From Phytohabitans sp037414955 (lineage in GTDB: Bacteria; Actinomycetota; Actinomycetes; Mycobacteriales; Micromonosporaceae), in NCBI GenBank assembly GCA_037414955.1, contig JBBEWH010000021.1, forward strand, positions 62,001 to 126,000: a stretch of 64,000 nucleotides of DNA, given 5' to 3'. The notes under the pieces were generated by a model. That model was given only the letters and a program-made list of their open reading frames with translations, made no database searches and was not told the DNA's origin. The number at the start of each line of letters is the position of its first letter. The first letter of the stretch is position 1. This document shows, piece by piece, positions 1 through 7,824 of this stretch. Both the position numbers and the translations under genes were made by a program.

Positions 1-734
1 GGATCGAGTTCCTCGATCCAGACGACCCGAAGCATCTGATCCGCGCCGACCTGACCTGGCTGCTGTCCCGCTGGACGTGCGTGTTCGGCAAGGCCTGTCA
101 CGGCATCATCGCCGGTCGGGCGCACGAGGGCTGCTGCTCGCACGGCGCGTTCTTCACCGATGACGACGACGAGCAGCGGGTCAAGGCGGCGGTCAAGCGG
201 CTCACGCCGGCGACCTGGCAGCACTACCGGCGCGGCTTCAAGAACTACACCGAGATGGACTCCATCGACGGCAAGAACCCCGCGCGGCGGACGGCGACGC
301 AGTCCGAGGACGGGCCGTGCGTCTTCCTCAACGACGCCAGCTTCCCGGGCGGCGGCGGGTGCGCGCTGCACGCCCAGGCGATCCGCGACGGGGTGCACCC
401 GCTGGAGTACAAGCCGGATGTGTGCTGGCAGCTGCCGGTCCGCCGGGACCAGGAGTGGAGCAAGCGCCCCGACGGCACGAAGGTGCTGGTGACCACGCTG
501 AGCGAGTTCGACCGGCGGGGCTGGGGCTCCGGCGGGCACGACCTCGACTGGTGGTGCACGTCGTCGCCCGAGGCGCACGTCGGCACCGAGCCGATGTACC
601 GCTCGTACGAGCCGGAGCTGACCGCCCTGGTCGGCAAGAAGGCGTTCGCGAAGCTGGCCGAGCTGTGCGCGGCCCGCGCCAAGCGCGGCCTGGTGGCACC
701 GCACCCGGCGACCACCGCCGCGAAGCGGCGGTAG
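1..734 (+). CDS. Cys-rich conserved hypothetical protein (5' end outside window)
   Basis: The reading frame is already open at base 3 and stays open upstream, so the true start lies outside the window. The GTG at 81 is probably internal. The visible product is about 243 residues. A cysteine cluster sits near its visible N-terminus (CVFGKACHG, then HEGCCSHG), followed by an acidic run and a basic Ala/Lys-rich tail. The spaced cysteines and histidines suggest metal binding, but I cannot name a characterised family. Similar proteins are, from memory, common and unnamed in actinomycetes. It converges on regX3 across a family B palindrome. Confidence 0.75.
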   Translation, partial: IEFLDPDDPKHLIRADLTWLLSRWTCVFGKACHGIIAGRAHEGCCSHGAFFTDDDDEQRVKAAVKRLTPATWQHYRRGFKNYTEMDSIDGKNPARRTATQSEDGPCVFLNDASFPGGGGCALHAQAIRDGVHPLEYKPDVCWQLPVRRDQEWSKRPDGTKVLVTTLSEFDRRGWGSGGHDLDWWCTSSPEAHVGTEPMYRSYEPELTALVGKKAFAKLAELCAARAKRGLVAPHPATTAAKRR

Positions 735-740
735 CCCTGC

Positions 741-791
741 AAGGAAGGGTCCCTTGTTATCGCTTTACGCATATAAAGGGTCCCTTCCTAA
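741..791. repeat. Palindrome family B, copy 1
   Basis: Arms AAGGAAGGGTCCCTT (741-755) and AAGGGTCCCTTCCTA (776-790) flank a loop containing TTATCGCTTTACGCATA. The loop is nearly the reverse complement of the loop in copy 2, so the two copies lie in opposite orientations. It separates the convergent partial gene and regX3 and could end transcription from both sides. Confidence 0.8.
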
Positions 792-792
792 C

Positions 793-1476
793 TCACGGCT
801 CGAACTTGTAGCCCAACCCGCGCACGGTGACGATGTAGCGCGGGGCGCTGGGCTCGGGCTCCACCTTTGACCGCAGGCGCTTGACGTGTACGTCGAGCGT
901 CTTCGTGTCACCGACGTAGTCGGCGCCCCAGACCCGGTCGATGAGCTGACCCCGGGTCAACACCCGCCCCGCGTTGCGCAGCAGCAGCTCGAGCAGCTCG
1001 AACTCCTTGAGCGGCAGCTGCACGGCGGCACCGCTGACCGTGACGACGTGGCGTTCCACGTCCATCCGGACCGGGCCGGCCGCGAGCGTCGGCGCGGACA
1101 GCTCCACCGCCTCGCTGCCCTGGCGCCGCAGCACGGCACGGATGCGGGCGACCAGTTCACGCGGCGAATACGGCTTGGTGACGTAGTCGTCGGCACCGAT
1201 CTCCAGGCCGACAACCTTGTCGATCTCGCTATCCCGGGCGGTGACCATGATGATCGGTACGTGAGAACGCTGGCGCAGCTGGCGACACACCTCGGTGCCC
1301 GACATCTCCGGCAGCATGAGGTCGAGCAGCACGATGTCCGCACCGGTTCGGTCGAACTCGGTCAGGGCGGAGGTGCCGGTCGCCGCGACCGAGACCTCGA
1401 ACCCCTCTTTGCGGAGCATGTAGGACAAGGCGTCGGAGAACGACTCCTCATCCTCGACCACGAGCACGCGGGCCAA
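793..1476 (-). CDS. regX3: Response regulator RegX3 (phosphate two-component system)
   Basis: OmpR/PhoB-class response regulator of 227 residues. The receiver domain starts LARVLVVEDEE, with the acidic pocket at E8-D9, the likely phosphorylated Asp52 (VLLDLMLPEM) and Lys101 (TKPYSPREL). A C-terminal winged helix follows (KEFELLELLL, then TLDVHVKRLRSK). I chose the TTG at 1476 because GGAAGG sits just before it and the domain begins there. An upstream extension would read back into senX3. It follows senX3 by 25 nt on the same strand, so the two are probably cotranscribed. RegX3 controls phosphate-starvation genes by binding GTTCACC repeats. Such repeats occur at three sites in this window. Confidence 0.95.
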   Translation of the reverse strand: MARVLVVEDEESFSDALSYMLRKEGFEVSVAATGTSALTEFDRTGADIVLLDLMLPEMSGTEVCRQLRQRSHVPIIMVTARDSEIDKVVGLEIGADDYVTKPYSPRELVARIRAVLRRQGSEAVELSAPTLAAGPVRMDVERHVVTVSGAAVQLPLKEFELLELLLRNAGRVLTRGQLIDRVWGADYVGDTKTLDVHVKRLRSKVEPEPSAPRYIVTVRGLGYKFEP

Positions 1477-1501
1477 CTGATTTTCCTTCCTATTCCAACC
1501 G

Positions 1502-2815
1502 TCAGGCCTGCCGGAGCTTGGCCGGACCGGCCTCGATCTCAACCGACTCCGGTAGCGGCAGCACGGCGTCCGGCGGACGGGCCGGCAGCCGAAGGGTGAA
1601 CGTCGACCCCCCACCCAGCTTGCTCGACACGCCGACGCTGCCACCATGATTTGTGGCGATGTGTTTGACGATGGCCAGGCCCAGGCCGGTGCCGCCGGTG
1701 GCCCGCGATCGGGCCTGGTCGGCGCGGTAGAACCGCTCGAAGATGCGGTCGAGATCCCGCGGGCCGATGCCGATGCCCTGGTCGGCGACCGCGATCTCCA
1801 CCCACTCGTGGTCGGCGCGGGTCGCGATGCTGACCTTGGTCTCCTCGGCGGAGTAGGCGATGGCGTTATCGACCAGGTTCGCCACCGCGGTCGCGATCTG
1901 GCTATCGCTGCCGTAGACGGTGAGGCCGCGCAGGCCGGTGACCGTGACCTCGATGCGGCGCGCCGACGCCGCGGTGCGGGTGCGGTCGATCACCTCGGCC
2001 ACCACCCAGTCGATCCCCACCGGCTCCGGCGCGGGCAGCGGCTCGGCGCCCTGCAGCCGGGTCAGCTCGAGCAGCTCGCTGACGAGCCGGCCGAGCCGGG
2101 TCGACTCGGTCTGGATCCGCTCGGCGAACCGGCGGGCGGCCGCCACGTCCTCGGACGGGTCGGTGGCGGTGGAGTTCGGGTCGGTCGCGTCGAGCAGCGC
2201 TTCGGCCAGCAGCTGGAGCGCGCCGATCGGGGTCTTCAGCTCGTGGCTGACGTTCGCCACGAAGTCGCGCCGCACCCGGTCGACCCGGTGCGACTCGGTC
2301 ACGTCAGCGGCCTCGACGGAGATGAAGTTGGCGCCCAGCGCCACCGCCCGCAGGTGCACGCCCAGCGGAGACTGCGCGCCGCCCTCCCGGCCGCGGGGCA
2401 GGTCCAGCTCCACCTCCCGGCGGACACCCGTGCGCCGGACCTGTCCGGCCAGGGTGCGCACGATCGGGTGCGGGGCGATGGTGCCCGGCTCGGCACCGGC
2501 CCGCAGCAGGCCCATCGCGCGGGCGGCGGGGTTGACGAGCACGGGTACGTCATCCGGGTCGAGGACAACGACGCCGACGCGGAGCGCGTCGAGACTCTTC
2601 CGGCCCAGTCCGGAGAGTGAGCCGTGCTGCTCCTTGGCGATCGCCGGCCTCCCGTTGTCGCGGGCGCTCGCGAGCGGGCGCCGATTGGTCGCCGTCTCGA
2701 ACCACCTCACCAGACCTAACCAGTGGCGTCGCACGGCGATCACTCCGACGGTAGCGCCAGCCAGCAGGCCGGCGATCAGACCGCCGACCACGCCGACACC
2801 AACCGTCAAATCCAC
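1502..2815 (-). CDS. senX3: Sensor histidine kinase SenX3
   Basis: Membrane histidine kinase of 437 residues and partner of RegX3. One clear N-terminal membrane segment (residues 5-28) is followed by a PAS-like region (about 75-175). The dimerisation/phosphoacceptor helix contains VSHELKTPIGAL with His191. The ATPase domain shows NLVDNAIAYS, a GIGIG box and GGTGLGLAI. The GTG start at 2815 is preceded by TACGAT (2827-2822) with a 6-nt gap, the leaderless pattern seen across this window. SenX3 is divergent from phoU, with GTTCACC-like repeats in the shared intergenic region, so autoregulation by RegX3 is likely. Confidence 0.95.
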   Translation of the reverse strand: MDLTVGVGVVGGLIAGLLAGATVGVIAVRRHWLGLVRWFETATNRRPLASARDNGRPAIAKEQHGSLSGLGRKSLDALRVGVVVLDPDDVPVLVNPAARAMGLLRAGAEPGTIAPHPIVRTLAGQVRRTGVRREVELDLPRGREGGAQSPLGVHLRAVALGANFISVEAADVTESHRVDRVRRDFVANVSHELKTPIGALQLLAEALLDATDPNSTATDPSEDVAAARRFAERIQTESTRLGRLVSELLELTRLQGAEPLPAPEPVGIDWVVAEVIDRTRTAASARRIEVTVTGLRGLTVYGSDSQIATAVANLVDNAIAYSAEETKVSIATRADHEWVEIAVADQGIGIGPRDLDRIFERFYRADQARSRATGGTGLGLAIVKHIATNHGGSVGVSSKLGGGSTFTLRLPARPPDAVLPLPESVEIEAGPAKLRQA

Positions 2816-2835
2816 GTCGCGATCGTAGGGTCATT

Positions 2836-2926
2836 GTTAACCTGTACGATTCGCACGATAGGACAAATCCGGCCCTCTTTGAAGAAAGTTCACCAACCAG
2901 CCGGGCGTCGTTAACCACTGTTCACG
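2836..2926. promoter_or_regulatory. PHO-box-like repeats between senX3 and phoU
   Basis: GTTMACC-type heptamers occur at 2836-2842 (GTTAACC), 2888-2894 (GTTCACC), 2910-2916 (GTTAACC, 22 nt after the previous one) and 2920-2926 (GTTCACG). RegX3/PhoP-family regulators bind GTTCACC direct repeats at about 11-nt spacing. The placement in the divergent senX3/phoU region fits regulation of both. The spacing here is less regular than at pstS or pit. Confidence 0.6.
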
Positions 2927-2946
2927 GCCCTCCTGCGATGTTCGCC

Positions 2947-2952
2947 TACCAT
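2947..2952 (+). promoter_or_regulatory. -10 box of leaderless phoU promoter
   Basis: TACCAT ends 7 nt before the phoU ATG and no Shine-Dalgarno is seen. Transcription would start at or next to the ATG. Confidence 0.55.
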
Positions 2953-2959
2953 CGACCCG

Positions 2960-3607
2960 ATGCGCGAGGAATTGCGATCGGATCTGCTCGAGGTGGGTCG
3001 CCTGCTGGTCTCCATGGCGGATGCGGCGCGCACCGCGATGAGCCGCGCCACCACCGGTCTGCTCACCGCCGACCGAGAAGCCTGCGAGACGGTGGTCGCG
3101 CGCGACGCCGAGATCAACGAGCTGCGGCGCCAGGTCGAGGAGCGGGTCTACGACACGCTGGCCCGGCAGTCACCCGTCGCCGTCGACCTGCGGCTGCTGG
3201 TCACCGGCCTGCAGATCGCGATCGACCTGGAACGCATGGGCGACCTCGCCGAGCACGTCGCCAAGACCGCGCTCCGGCGGCACCCCTCGCTGGCCGTGCC
3301 GGCCGAGCTGCGGCCGGTGTTCGAGGGGATGGCCGTGGTGGCCGACCGCATCGCCGGGAAGATCGCTCTGGTGCTGACCAGCCAAAACGTCGACCTCGCC
3401 GTGCAGTTGGAGAGCGACGACGACGCGATGGACGAGCTGGAGCGGCAGCTCTTTCGAATTCTGCTCAGCAAGGAGTGGCCGTACGGGGCGGAGACCGCCA
3501 TCGACGGCGCGCTGCTGGGCCGCTTCTACGAGCGGTACGCCGACCACGCCGTGAACGCCGGCCAACAGGTCGTCTACCTGGTGACCGGCGAACAAACCCC
3601 CTCATGA
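2960..3607 (+). CDS. phoU: Phosphate signalling regulator PhoU
   Basis: The 215-residue all-helical protein has two PhoU repeats. The conserved acidic motifs are DLRLLVTGLQIAIDLERMGD in the first repeat and FYERYADHAVNAGQQV in the second. PhoU links the Pst transporter to the SenX3-type kinase and represses the Pho regulon when phosphate is plentiful. It is divergent from senX3-regX3 and about 36 kb from pstSCAB, so it does not belong to the pst operon here. The ATG at 2960 sits 7 nt after TACCAT, which suggests a leaderless mRNA. It ends close to a family B palindrome and converges on gpmA. Confidence 0.95.
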   Translation: MREELRSDLLEVGRLLVSMADAARTAMSRATTGLLTADREACETVVARDAEINELRRQVEERVYDTLARQSPVAVDLRLLVTGLQIAIDLERMGDLAEHVAKTALRRHPSLAVPAELRPVFEGMAVVADRIAGKIALVLTSQNVDLAVQLESDDDAMDELERQLFRILLSKEWPYGAETAIDGALLGRFYERYADHAVNAGQQVVYLVTGEQTPS

Positions 3608-3609
3608 GT

Positions 3610-3660
3610 GAAGAAGGGCCCCTTCCTATACGTAAAGCGATAGGAAGGGGCCCTTCCTTG
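3610..3660. repeat. Palindrome family B, copy 2
   Basis: Arms GAAGGGGCCCTTCCT-like around 3612-3628 and AGGAAGGGGCCCTTCCTT at 3642-3659, with loop ATACGTAAAGCGATA. It lies between convergent phoU and gpmA. The inner GAAGGGGCCCTTC is palindromic in each arm. Confidence 0.8.
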
Positions 3661-3662
3661 CC

Positions 3663-4412
3663 TCAGCGGCCCTGGTTGGCGACCGCCGCGGCGGCTTCCT
3701 TCGCGGCCTCGGGATCCAGGTAAAGGCCGCCCGCGGTGACCGGGCGCAGCTGCTCATCCAGGTCGTACCGCAGCGGGATGCCGGTCGGGATGTTCAGCTT
3801 CGCGATCGCCTCGTCGGAGATGCCGTCCAGGTGCTTGACCAGCGCGCGCAGCGAGTTGCCGTGCGCGGCCACCAGCACGGTGCGGCCGGCCATCAGGTCC
3901 GGCACGATCGCGTCGTACCAGTACGGCAGCATCCGGGCCACCACGTCCTTGAGGCACTCGGTGCGCGGCATCAGCTCGGGCGGCAGGATCGCATACCGCG
4001 GGTCGCCCGCCTGTGACCACTCGTCGTCGTCGGCGATCGGCGGCGGCGGGGTGTCGTACGACCGGCGCCACAGCATGAACTGCTCCTCGCCGTACGTCTC
4101 CAGGGTCTGCTTCTTGTTCTTGCCCTGCAGCGCGCCGTAGTGCCGCTCGTTGAGGCGCCAGGAGCGGCGCACCGCGATCCAGTGCCGGTCGGCGGCGTGC
4201 AGCGCCAGCTCGCCGGTGCGGATCGCGCGCCGCATGACGCTCGTGTGCATGACGTCGGGCAGCAGGTCGTGCTCGCGCAGCAGCTCGCCGCCGCGCCGGG
4301 CCTCGGCCTCACCCTTGGCGGTCAGGTCCACGTCGACCCAGCCGGTGAAGAGATTCTTCGCGTTCCACTCGCTCTCGCCGTGCCGTAGCAGCACCAACGT
4401 CCCCAAACTCAT
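3663..4412 (-). CDS. gpmA: 2,3-bisphosphoglycerate-dependent phosphoglycerate mutase
   Basis: Glycolytic phosphoglycerate mutase, 249 residues from the chosen start. The phosphohistidine motif LLRHGESEWN places the catalytic His at residue 11. RRSWRLNERHYGALQG and the later AAHGNSLRALVKHL are family signatures. I use the ATG at 4412 (MSLGTLVLLRHG), which gives the usual length and has AGGATGG upstream. The ATG at 4421 is an alternative. The gene neighbours senX3-regX3, as gpm1 does in mycobacteria, an arrangement that is conserved but not obviously functional. Confidence 0.95.
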   Translation of the reverse strand: MSLGTLVLLRHGESEWNAKNLFTGWVDVDLTAKGEAEARRGGELLREHDLLPDVMHTSVMRRAIRTGELALHAADRHWIAVRRSWRLNERHYGALQGKNKKQTLETYGEEQFMLWRRSYDTPPPPIADDDEWSQAGDPRYAILPPELMPRTECLKDVVARMLPYWYDAIVPDLMAGRTVLVAAHGNSLRALVKHLDGISDEAIAKLNIPTGIPLRYDLDEQLRPVTAGGLYLDPEAAKEAAAAVANQGR

Positions 4413-4474
4413 GCCGGCCATCCTGCCACCGTGACCACCACCACGTGGAAAACGGGATGCCTTTGATCATGAGC

Positions 4475-4506
4475 CCGACTAAAGTCGGTAAGGACTTTGT
4501 CATAAT
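4475..4506 (+). promoter_or_regulatory. Operator-like overlapping palindromes and -10 box before the MFS gene
   Basis: CCGACTAAAGTCGG (4475-4488) is a perfect inverted repeat. AAAGTC GGTAAG GACTTT (4481-4498) is a second one that overlaps it. CATAAT (4501-4506) directly downstream resembles a -10 box. A repressor bound here would cover the promoter spacer. No adjacent regulator gene is present. Confidence 0.45.
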
Positions 4507-4531
4507 TCGGTCGTTACACGGGGAGGCCGTC

Positions 4532-5791
4532 GTGCGGAGCTGGTTCCGGGATACCACCGGTGGGTTACCCGCCACGTTCTGGTACCTGTGGACCGGCACC
4601 CTGATCAACCGCCTCGGCTCCTTCGTCCTCATCTTCCTGGCGATCTACCTGACCGCCGAGCGCGACTTCTCCCAGTCCCAGGCCGGTCTGGTCATCGGCC
4701 TGTTCGGCGCGGGCAGCGCCGCCGGCGTCATGGTCGGCGGCGTGCTGGCCGACCGCTGGGGGCGCCGGCGAACGCTGTTGTTCGGCCACCTCGGCACGGC
4801 GACGCTGCTGGTGACGTTCGGCTTCGCGCGCGACCGGTGGGCGATCACCGCCGCCGCCGTGGCGCTGGGCTTCTTCATGGACTCGGTCCGGCCGGCGTTC
4901 CAGGCCATGATGGTCGACGTCGTGCCGGAGAAGGACCGGCTGCGCGCGTTCACGCTCAACTACTGGGCGATCAACCTCGGCTTCGCCTGCGCCGCAGTGC
5001 TCGCCGGTCTCGCCGCGCAGGCCAACTTCCTGCTGCTGTTCCTGGTCGACGCGGGCACGACGCTGATCACCGCCGGCATCGTGTTCCTCAAGGTGCGCGA
5101 CGTCCGGCGGCCGCAGGGCTTCGCCCGCCGGGCCGCGGCGGTCGCACCGACCGCCGGGCTGCGCACCGTCTTCGGCGACCGCGTCTTCATGGTCTTCGTG
5201 CTGCTCAACGTGCTTAGCGCAATGGTCTTCCTGCAGCACATCTCGATGCTGCCGATCGCGATGGGCGAAGACGGGATCGCGCCGTCCACGTACGGCACGG
5301 TGATCGCGCTGAACGGCGTCATCATCGTGGCCGGCCAGCTCTTCATCCCGCGCCTGATCCGCGGCCGCAGCCGTTCGCATACGCTCGCGCTGGCCTCCGT
5401 CATCATCGGCCTCGGGTTCGGGCTGACCGCCGTCGCCGGCACCGCCGTGATGTACGCGGTCACCGTGCTGATCTGGACCCTGGGCGAGATGCTCAACTCG
5501 CCGTCCAACGCCACGCTGATCGGTGAGCTGTCGCCGGCCGAGGTGCGCGGCCGGTACCAAGGGGTCTTCTCGCTGTCCTGGTCGGTGGCCGGCTTCCTCG
5601 CGCCGGTCCTGGGCGGCTTCGTCCTGGAGCATGCTGGCAACGCCGCGCTCTGGCTGGGCTGCGCCGCCGTCGGCGGCGTGGTGGCCGTCGGCCACCTGGT
5701 GTCCGGCCCGGCCCGCGAGCGCCGCGCCCGCGCTCTTCGCACTCCTGTCCCGCCGATCCCCGCACCAGAGCCCGCCGCCGTCTCCTCATGA
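4532..5791 (+). CDS. MFS drug-efflux-type transporter
   Basis: Major facilitator superfamily protein of about 419 residues with roughly 12 membrane segments. The A-motif (GVLADRWGRRRTLL) lies between segments 2 and 3, and GRYQGVFSLSWSVAGFLAPVLGG in the C-terminal half is typical of DHA1-type exporters. The GTG at 4532 has GGGGAGG 5 nt upstream. A longer in-frame extension from 4445 would span the promoter-like sequence and is unlikely. The substrate is unknown. Its TGA stop lies inside the left tip of palindrome A1. Confidence 0.85.
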   Translation: MRSWFRDTTGGLPATFWYLWTGTLINRLGSFVLIFLAIYLTAERDFSQSQAGLVIGLFGAGSAAGVMVGGVLADRWGRRRTLLFGHLGTATLLVTFGFARDRWAITAAAVALGFFMDSVRPAFQAMMVDVVPEKDRLRAFTLNYWAINLGFACAAVLAGLAAQANFLLLFLVDAGTTLITAGIVFLKVRDVRRPQGFARRAAAVAPTAGLRTVFGDRVFMVFVLLNVLSAMVFLQHISMLPIAMGEDGIAPSTYGTVIALNGVIIVAGQLFIPRLIRGRSRSHTLALASVIIGLGFGLTAVAGTAVMYAVTVLIWTLGEMLNSPSNATLIGELSPAEVRGRYQGVFSLSWSVAGFLAPVLGGFVLEHAGNAALWLGCAAVGGVVAVGHLVSGPARERRARALRTPVPPIPAPEPAAVSS

Positions 5792-5842
5792 TCAAGGCGT
5801 CCTTGTAGTCGCTAGAACGACGTGAAGGACGCCTTGATCATG
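5787..5842. repeat. Palindrome family A, copy A1 (56 nt)
   Basis: Outer arms CATGATCAAGGCGTCC and GGACGCCTTGATCATG are perfectly complementary, with an imperfect centre containing GTCGCTAGAACGAC. It supplies the TGA stop of the MFS gene and precedes the codirectional CoA-transferase gene. The sequence is identical to copy A2. Confidence 0.9.
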
Positions 5843-5867
5843 GATGGGTCGGCTTAGGGTATGGGAC

Positions 5868-7004
5868 ATGGCCGGTCCGCTCGAAGGTCTCACCGTGATC
5901 GAGATCGCGGCGCTCGGGCCGGCGCCGTTCGCTGGGATGATGCTCGCCGACCTCGGCGCGGCGGTGGTCCGGGTGGACCGGGCCGACGGACCGCCGCCGG
6001 TTCCGGTGCCGCCCCGGCACGACCTTCTGGGCCGCGGCAAGCGCTCGATCGCCGTCGACCTCAAGCAGGCACGCGGCGCCGCGCTGGTGCGCGAGCTCAC
6101 CGCCCGGGCGGACGTATTCATCGAGGGCTTCCGGCCGGGCGTCGCGGAGCGGCTGGGCATCGGGCCGGCCGACTGCCATGCGGCCAACCCCCGGCTCGTG
6201 TACGGGCGCGCGACCGGCTGGGGACAGGACGGTCCGCTCGCGCACACGGCCGGGCACGACGTGACGTACCTGGCGCGCACCGGCGTGCTGCACGCGATCG
6301 GTCCCACGGACGCCCCGGTGCCGCCGCTGAACCTGCTGGGTGACTACGGCGGCGGGGGCATGCTGCTGGCGGCTGGCGTGCTCGCGGCGCTGTGGCGGAC
6401 GCAGCGCACCGGCATCGGGCAGGTGGTGGACGCGGCCGTCGTGGACGGTGCCGCGTTGCTCGCCACCCAGCTGTACGGGCTGCTCCACAGTGGAGCTTGG
6501 CAGGACCGGCGGGCCAGCAACCTCCTGGACGGCGGCGCACCGTTCTACGGCATGTATGAAACCGCCGACGGCCGGCACCTCGCGGTGGGTCCGCTGGAGC
6601 GCCGGTTCTACGCCGAGTTCGTCCACCTGTTGGGGTTGAACCCGCAGACCACTCCGGAACAGCTCGACGTCGAATCGTGGCCCCGACTGCACGCGCTGAT
6701 CGGCGCGCGCATCGCCGCCCGCCCGCGGGCCGAGTGGCTGGCGGTCTTCGACGGCACCGACGCGTGCGTGGCGCCGGTGTGGTCACTCGCGGAGGCGCCG
6801 GACGACCCCCACCTGCGGGCCCGCGGCGTGTTCCTGGACGCGCACGGCATCCCCCAACCCGCGCCGGCGCCACGCTTCTCGCACACCGCCGCCGCGCCAC
6901 CCACCCTGCCGCCGCCCTACCCGGGCGAGCACACGCGAGCAGTACTCCAGGATTGGGGTGTCACGGACGCCGACGCCCTCTTCGCGGCCGCCGTGGTCTC
7001 ATGA
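5868..7004 (+). CDS. Family III CoA-transferase fold, alpha-methylacyl-CoA racemase-like
   Basis: CaiB/BaiF-fold protein of 378 residues. GHD at 129-131 and the GDYGGGG motif with Asp159 match the His/Asp pair of alpha-methylacyl-CoA racemases (His126/Asp156 in the mycobacterial enzyme, from memory). It probably epimerises 2-methyl-branched acyl-CoA esters before beta-oxidation, though a CoA-transferase role is possible. The ATG at 5868 lies 7 nt after TAGGGT (5855-5860), so a leaderless start is preferred over the ATG at 5844 just after the palindrome. Its TGA stop lies in palindrome A2. Confidence 0.88.
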   Translation: MAGPLEGLTVIEIAALGPAPFAGMMLADLGAAVVRVDRADGPPPVPVPPRHDLLGRGKRSIAVDLKQARGAALVRELTARADVFIEGFRPGVAERLGIGPADCHAANPRLVYGRATGWGQDGPLAHTAGHDVTYLARTGVLHAIGPTDAPVPPLNLLGDYGGGGMLLAAGVLAALWRTQRTGIGQVVDAAVVDGAALLATQLYGLLHSGAWQDRRASNLLDGGAPFYGMYETADGRHLAVGPLERRFYAEFVHLLGLNPQTTPEQLDVESWPRLHALIGARIAARPRAEWLAVFDGTDACVAPVWSLAEAPDDPHLRARGVFLDAHGIPQPAPAPRFSHTAAAPPTLPPPYPGEHTRAVLQDWGVTDADALFAAAVVS

Positions 7005-7055
7005 TCAAGGCGTCCTTGTAGTCGCTAGAACGACGTGAAGGACGCCTTGATCATG
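7000..7055. repeat. Palindrome family A, copy A2 (56 nt)
   Basis: Identical to A1. It lies between the convergent racemase-like gene, whose TGA is in the left arm, and ybjN. Confidence 0.9.
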
Positions 7056-7186
7056 GAAGGTATGTGGCCCGGCGGCGGCGGGCAACGCCCACCCCCGTAG
7101 ACGTCGCCCGCACTCGCCGCCGGTCTTAGGTGGCGCCGTCCCCCAACGGCTTGAGTGCCACCCATCCCCAACGCACACTCGGTGTG

Positions 7187-7205
7187 TCGGTCCGAATCGG
7201 ACCGA
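7187..7205. promoter_or_regulatory. 19-nt perfect palindrome downstream of ybjN
   Basis: TCGGTCCGA A TCGGACCGA has 9-nt arms around one base. It lies in the 223-nt convergent gap (7056-7278), where nothing else is recognisable. It could be an operator or a short hairpin. No promoter is visible beside it. Confidence 0.4.
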
Positions 7206-7278
7206 GGTTCCCCCGAACCAACCGATCGCGGCGCGTGCTGATCACGTTACGTGGCAAGGGTTTCCGTGCACAAGCTGG

Positions 7279-7824
7279 TTAGCCTGTCTCGCCCGTCACA
7301 CCCTGTGGCTGTTCACCCTGCGGCAACGTCGGATTCAGGTGGGCGAAGGCCTGCAAGTTCGCCACCGACTCGCCGCGATTGATCCGCCACTCCCACTCCC
7401 GGCGGATCGCGGTGCCGAAGCCGATCTCCAGCATGGTGTCGAAGGACTCGTCGGCGTACGTCAGCACCGCGCCGAGGATCCGGTCGAGCTCGTCCTCGTC
7501 GACGCCGGTCAGCCCCACCCGGCCGATGAGGTAGACGTCGCCGACGCCGTCGATGGCGAACGCGACCGCGTACATGCGCGCGTTGCGCCGCAGCAGCCAC
7601 GCCCACAGCTCTTCCCGGCGCTCGTCCGGCTGGCGCATCACGAACGCCTCGACGCGCAGCGCGTGCTCGCCCACGATGAGGTTGCAGACGGTCTTCAGCT
7701 TGTGGGTGCCGGGCAGGGTCACCGCGTACGCGTACTCCCCGGTCGGCTCGCACGGCAGCGACCGCTCGACGCAGACCCGCTCGATCAGCGCGGCGACGGC
7801 GGCGCGGCTGTCGGCCCGGCTCAA
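7279..7824 (-). CDS. YbjN domain-containing protein
   Basis: The 181-residue protein has the YbjN/type-III-chaperone-like fold signature (VCNLIVGEHALRVEAFVMRQPDE, LRRNARMYAVAFAIDGVGDVYLIGRV). The molecular role is unknown. YbjN-like proteins are generally described as chaperone-like or regulatory. The TTG start overlaps the mshA stop by 4 nt (TTGA), so translation is coupled. The mshA-ybjN pairing also occurs in mycobacteria (Rv0486-Rv0487). Confidence 0.85.
   Translation of the reverse strand: MSRADSRAAVAALIERVCVERSLPCEPTGEYAYAVTLPGTHKLKTVCNLIVGEHALRVEAFVMRQPDERREELWAWLLRRNARMYAVAFAIDGVGDVYLIGRVGLTGVDEDELDRILGAVLTYADESFDTMLEIGFGTAIRREWEWRINRGESVANLQAFAHLNPTLPQGEQPQGVTGETG

Noticed and set aside
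4565..5695. Long minus-strand frame over the MFS gene
   Set aside because: Low-complexity Gln/Asp/His/Arg composition with no family; the MFS gene on the other strand has clear motifs.
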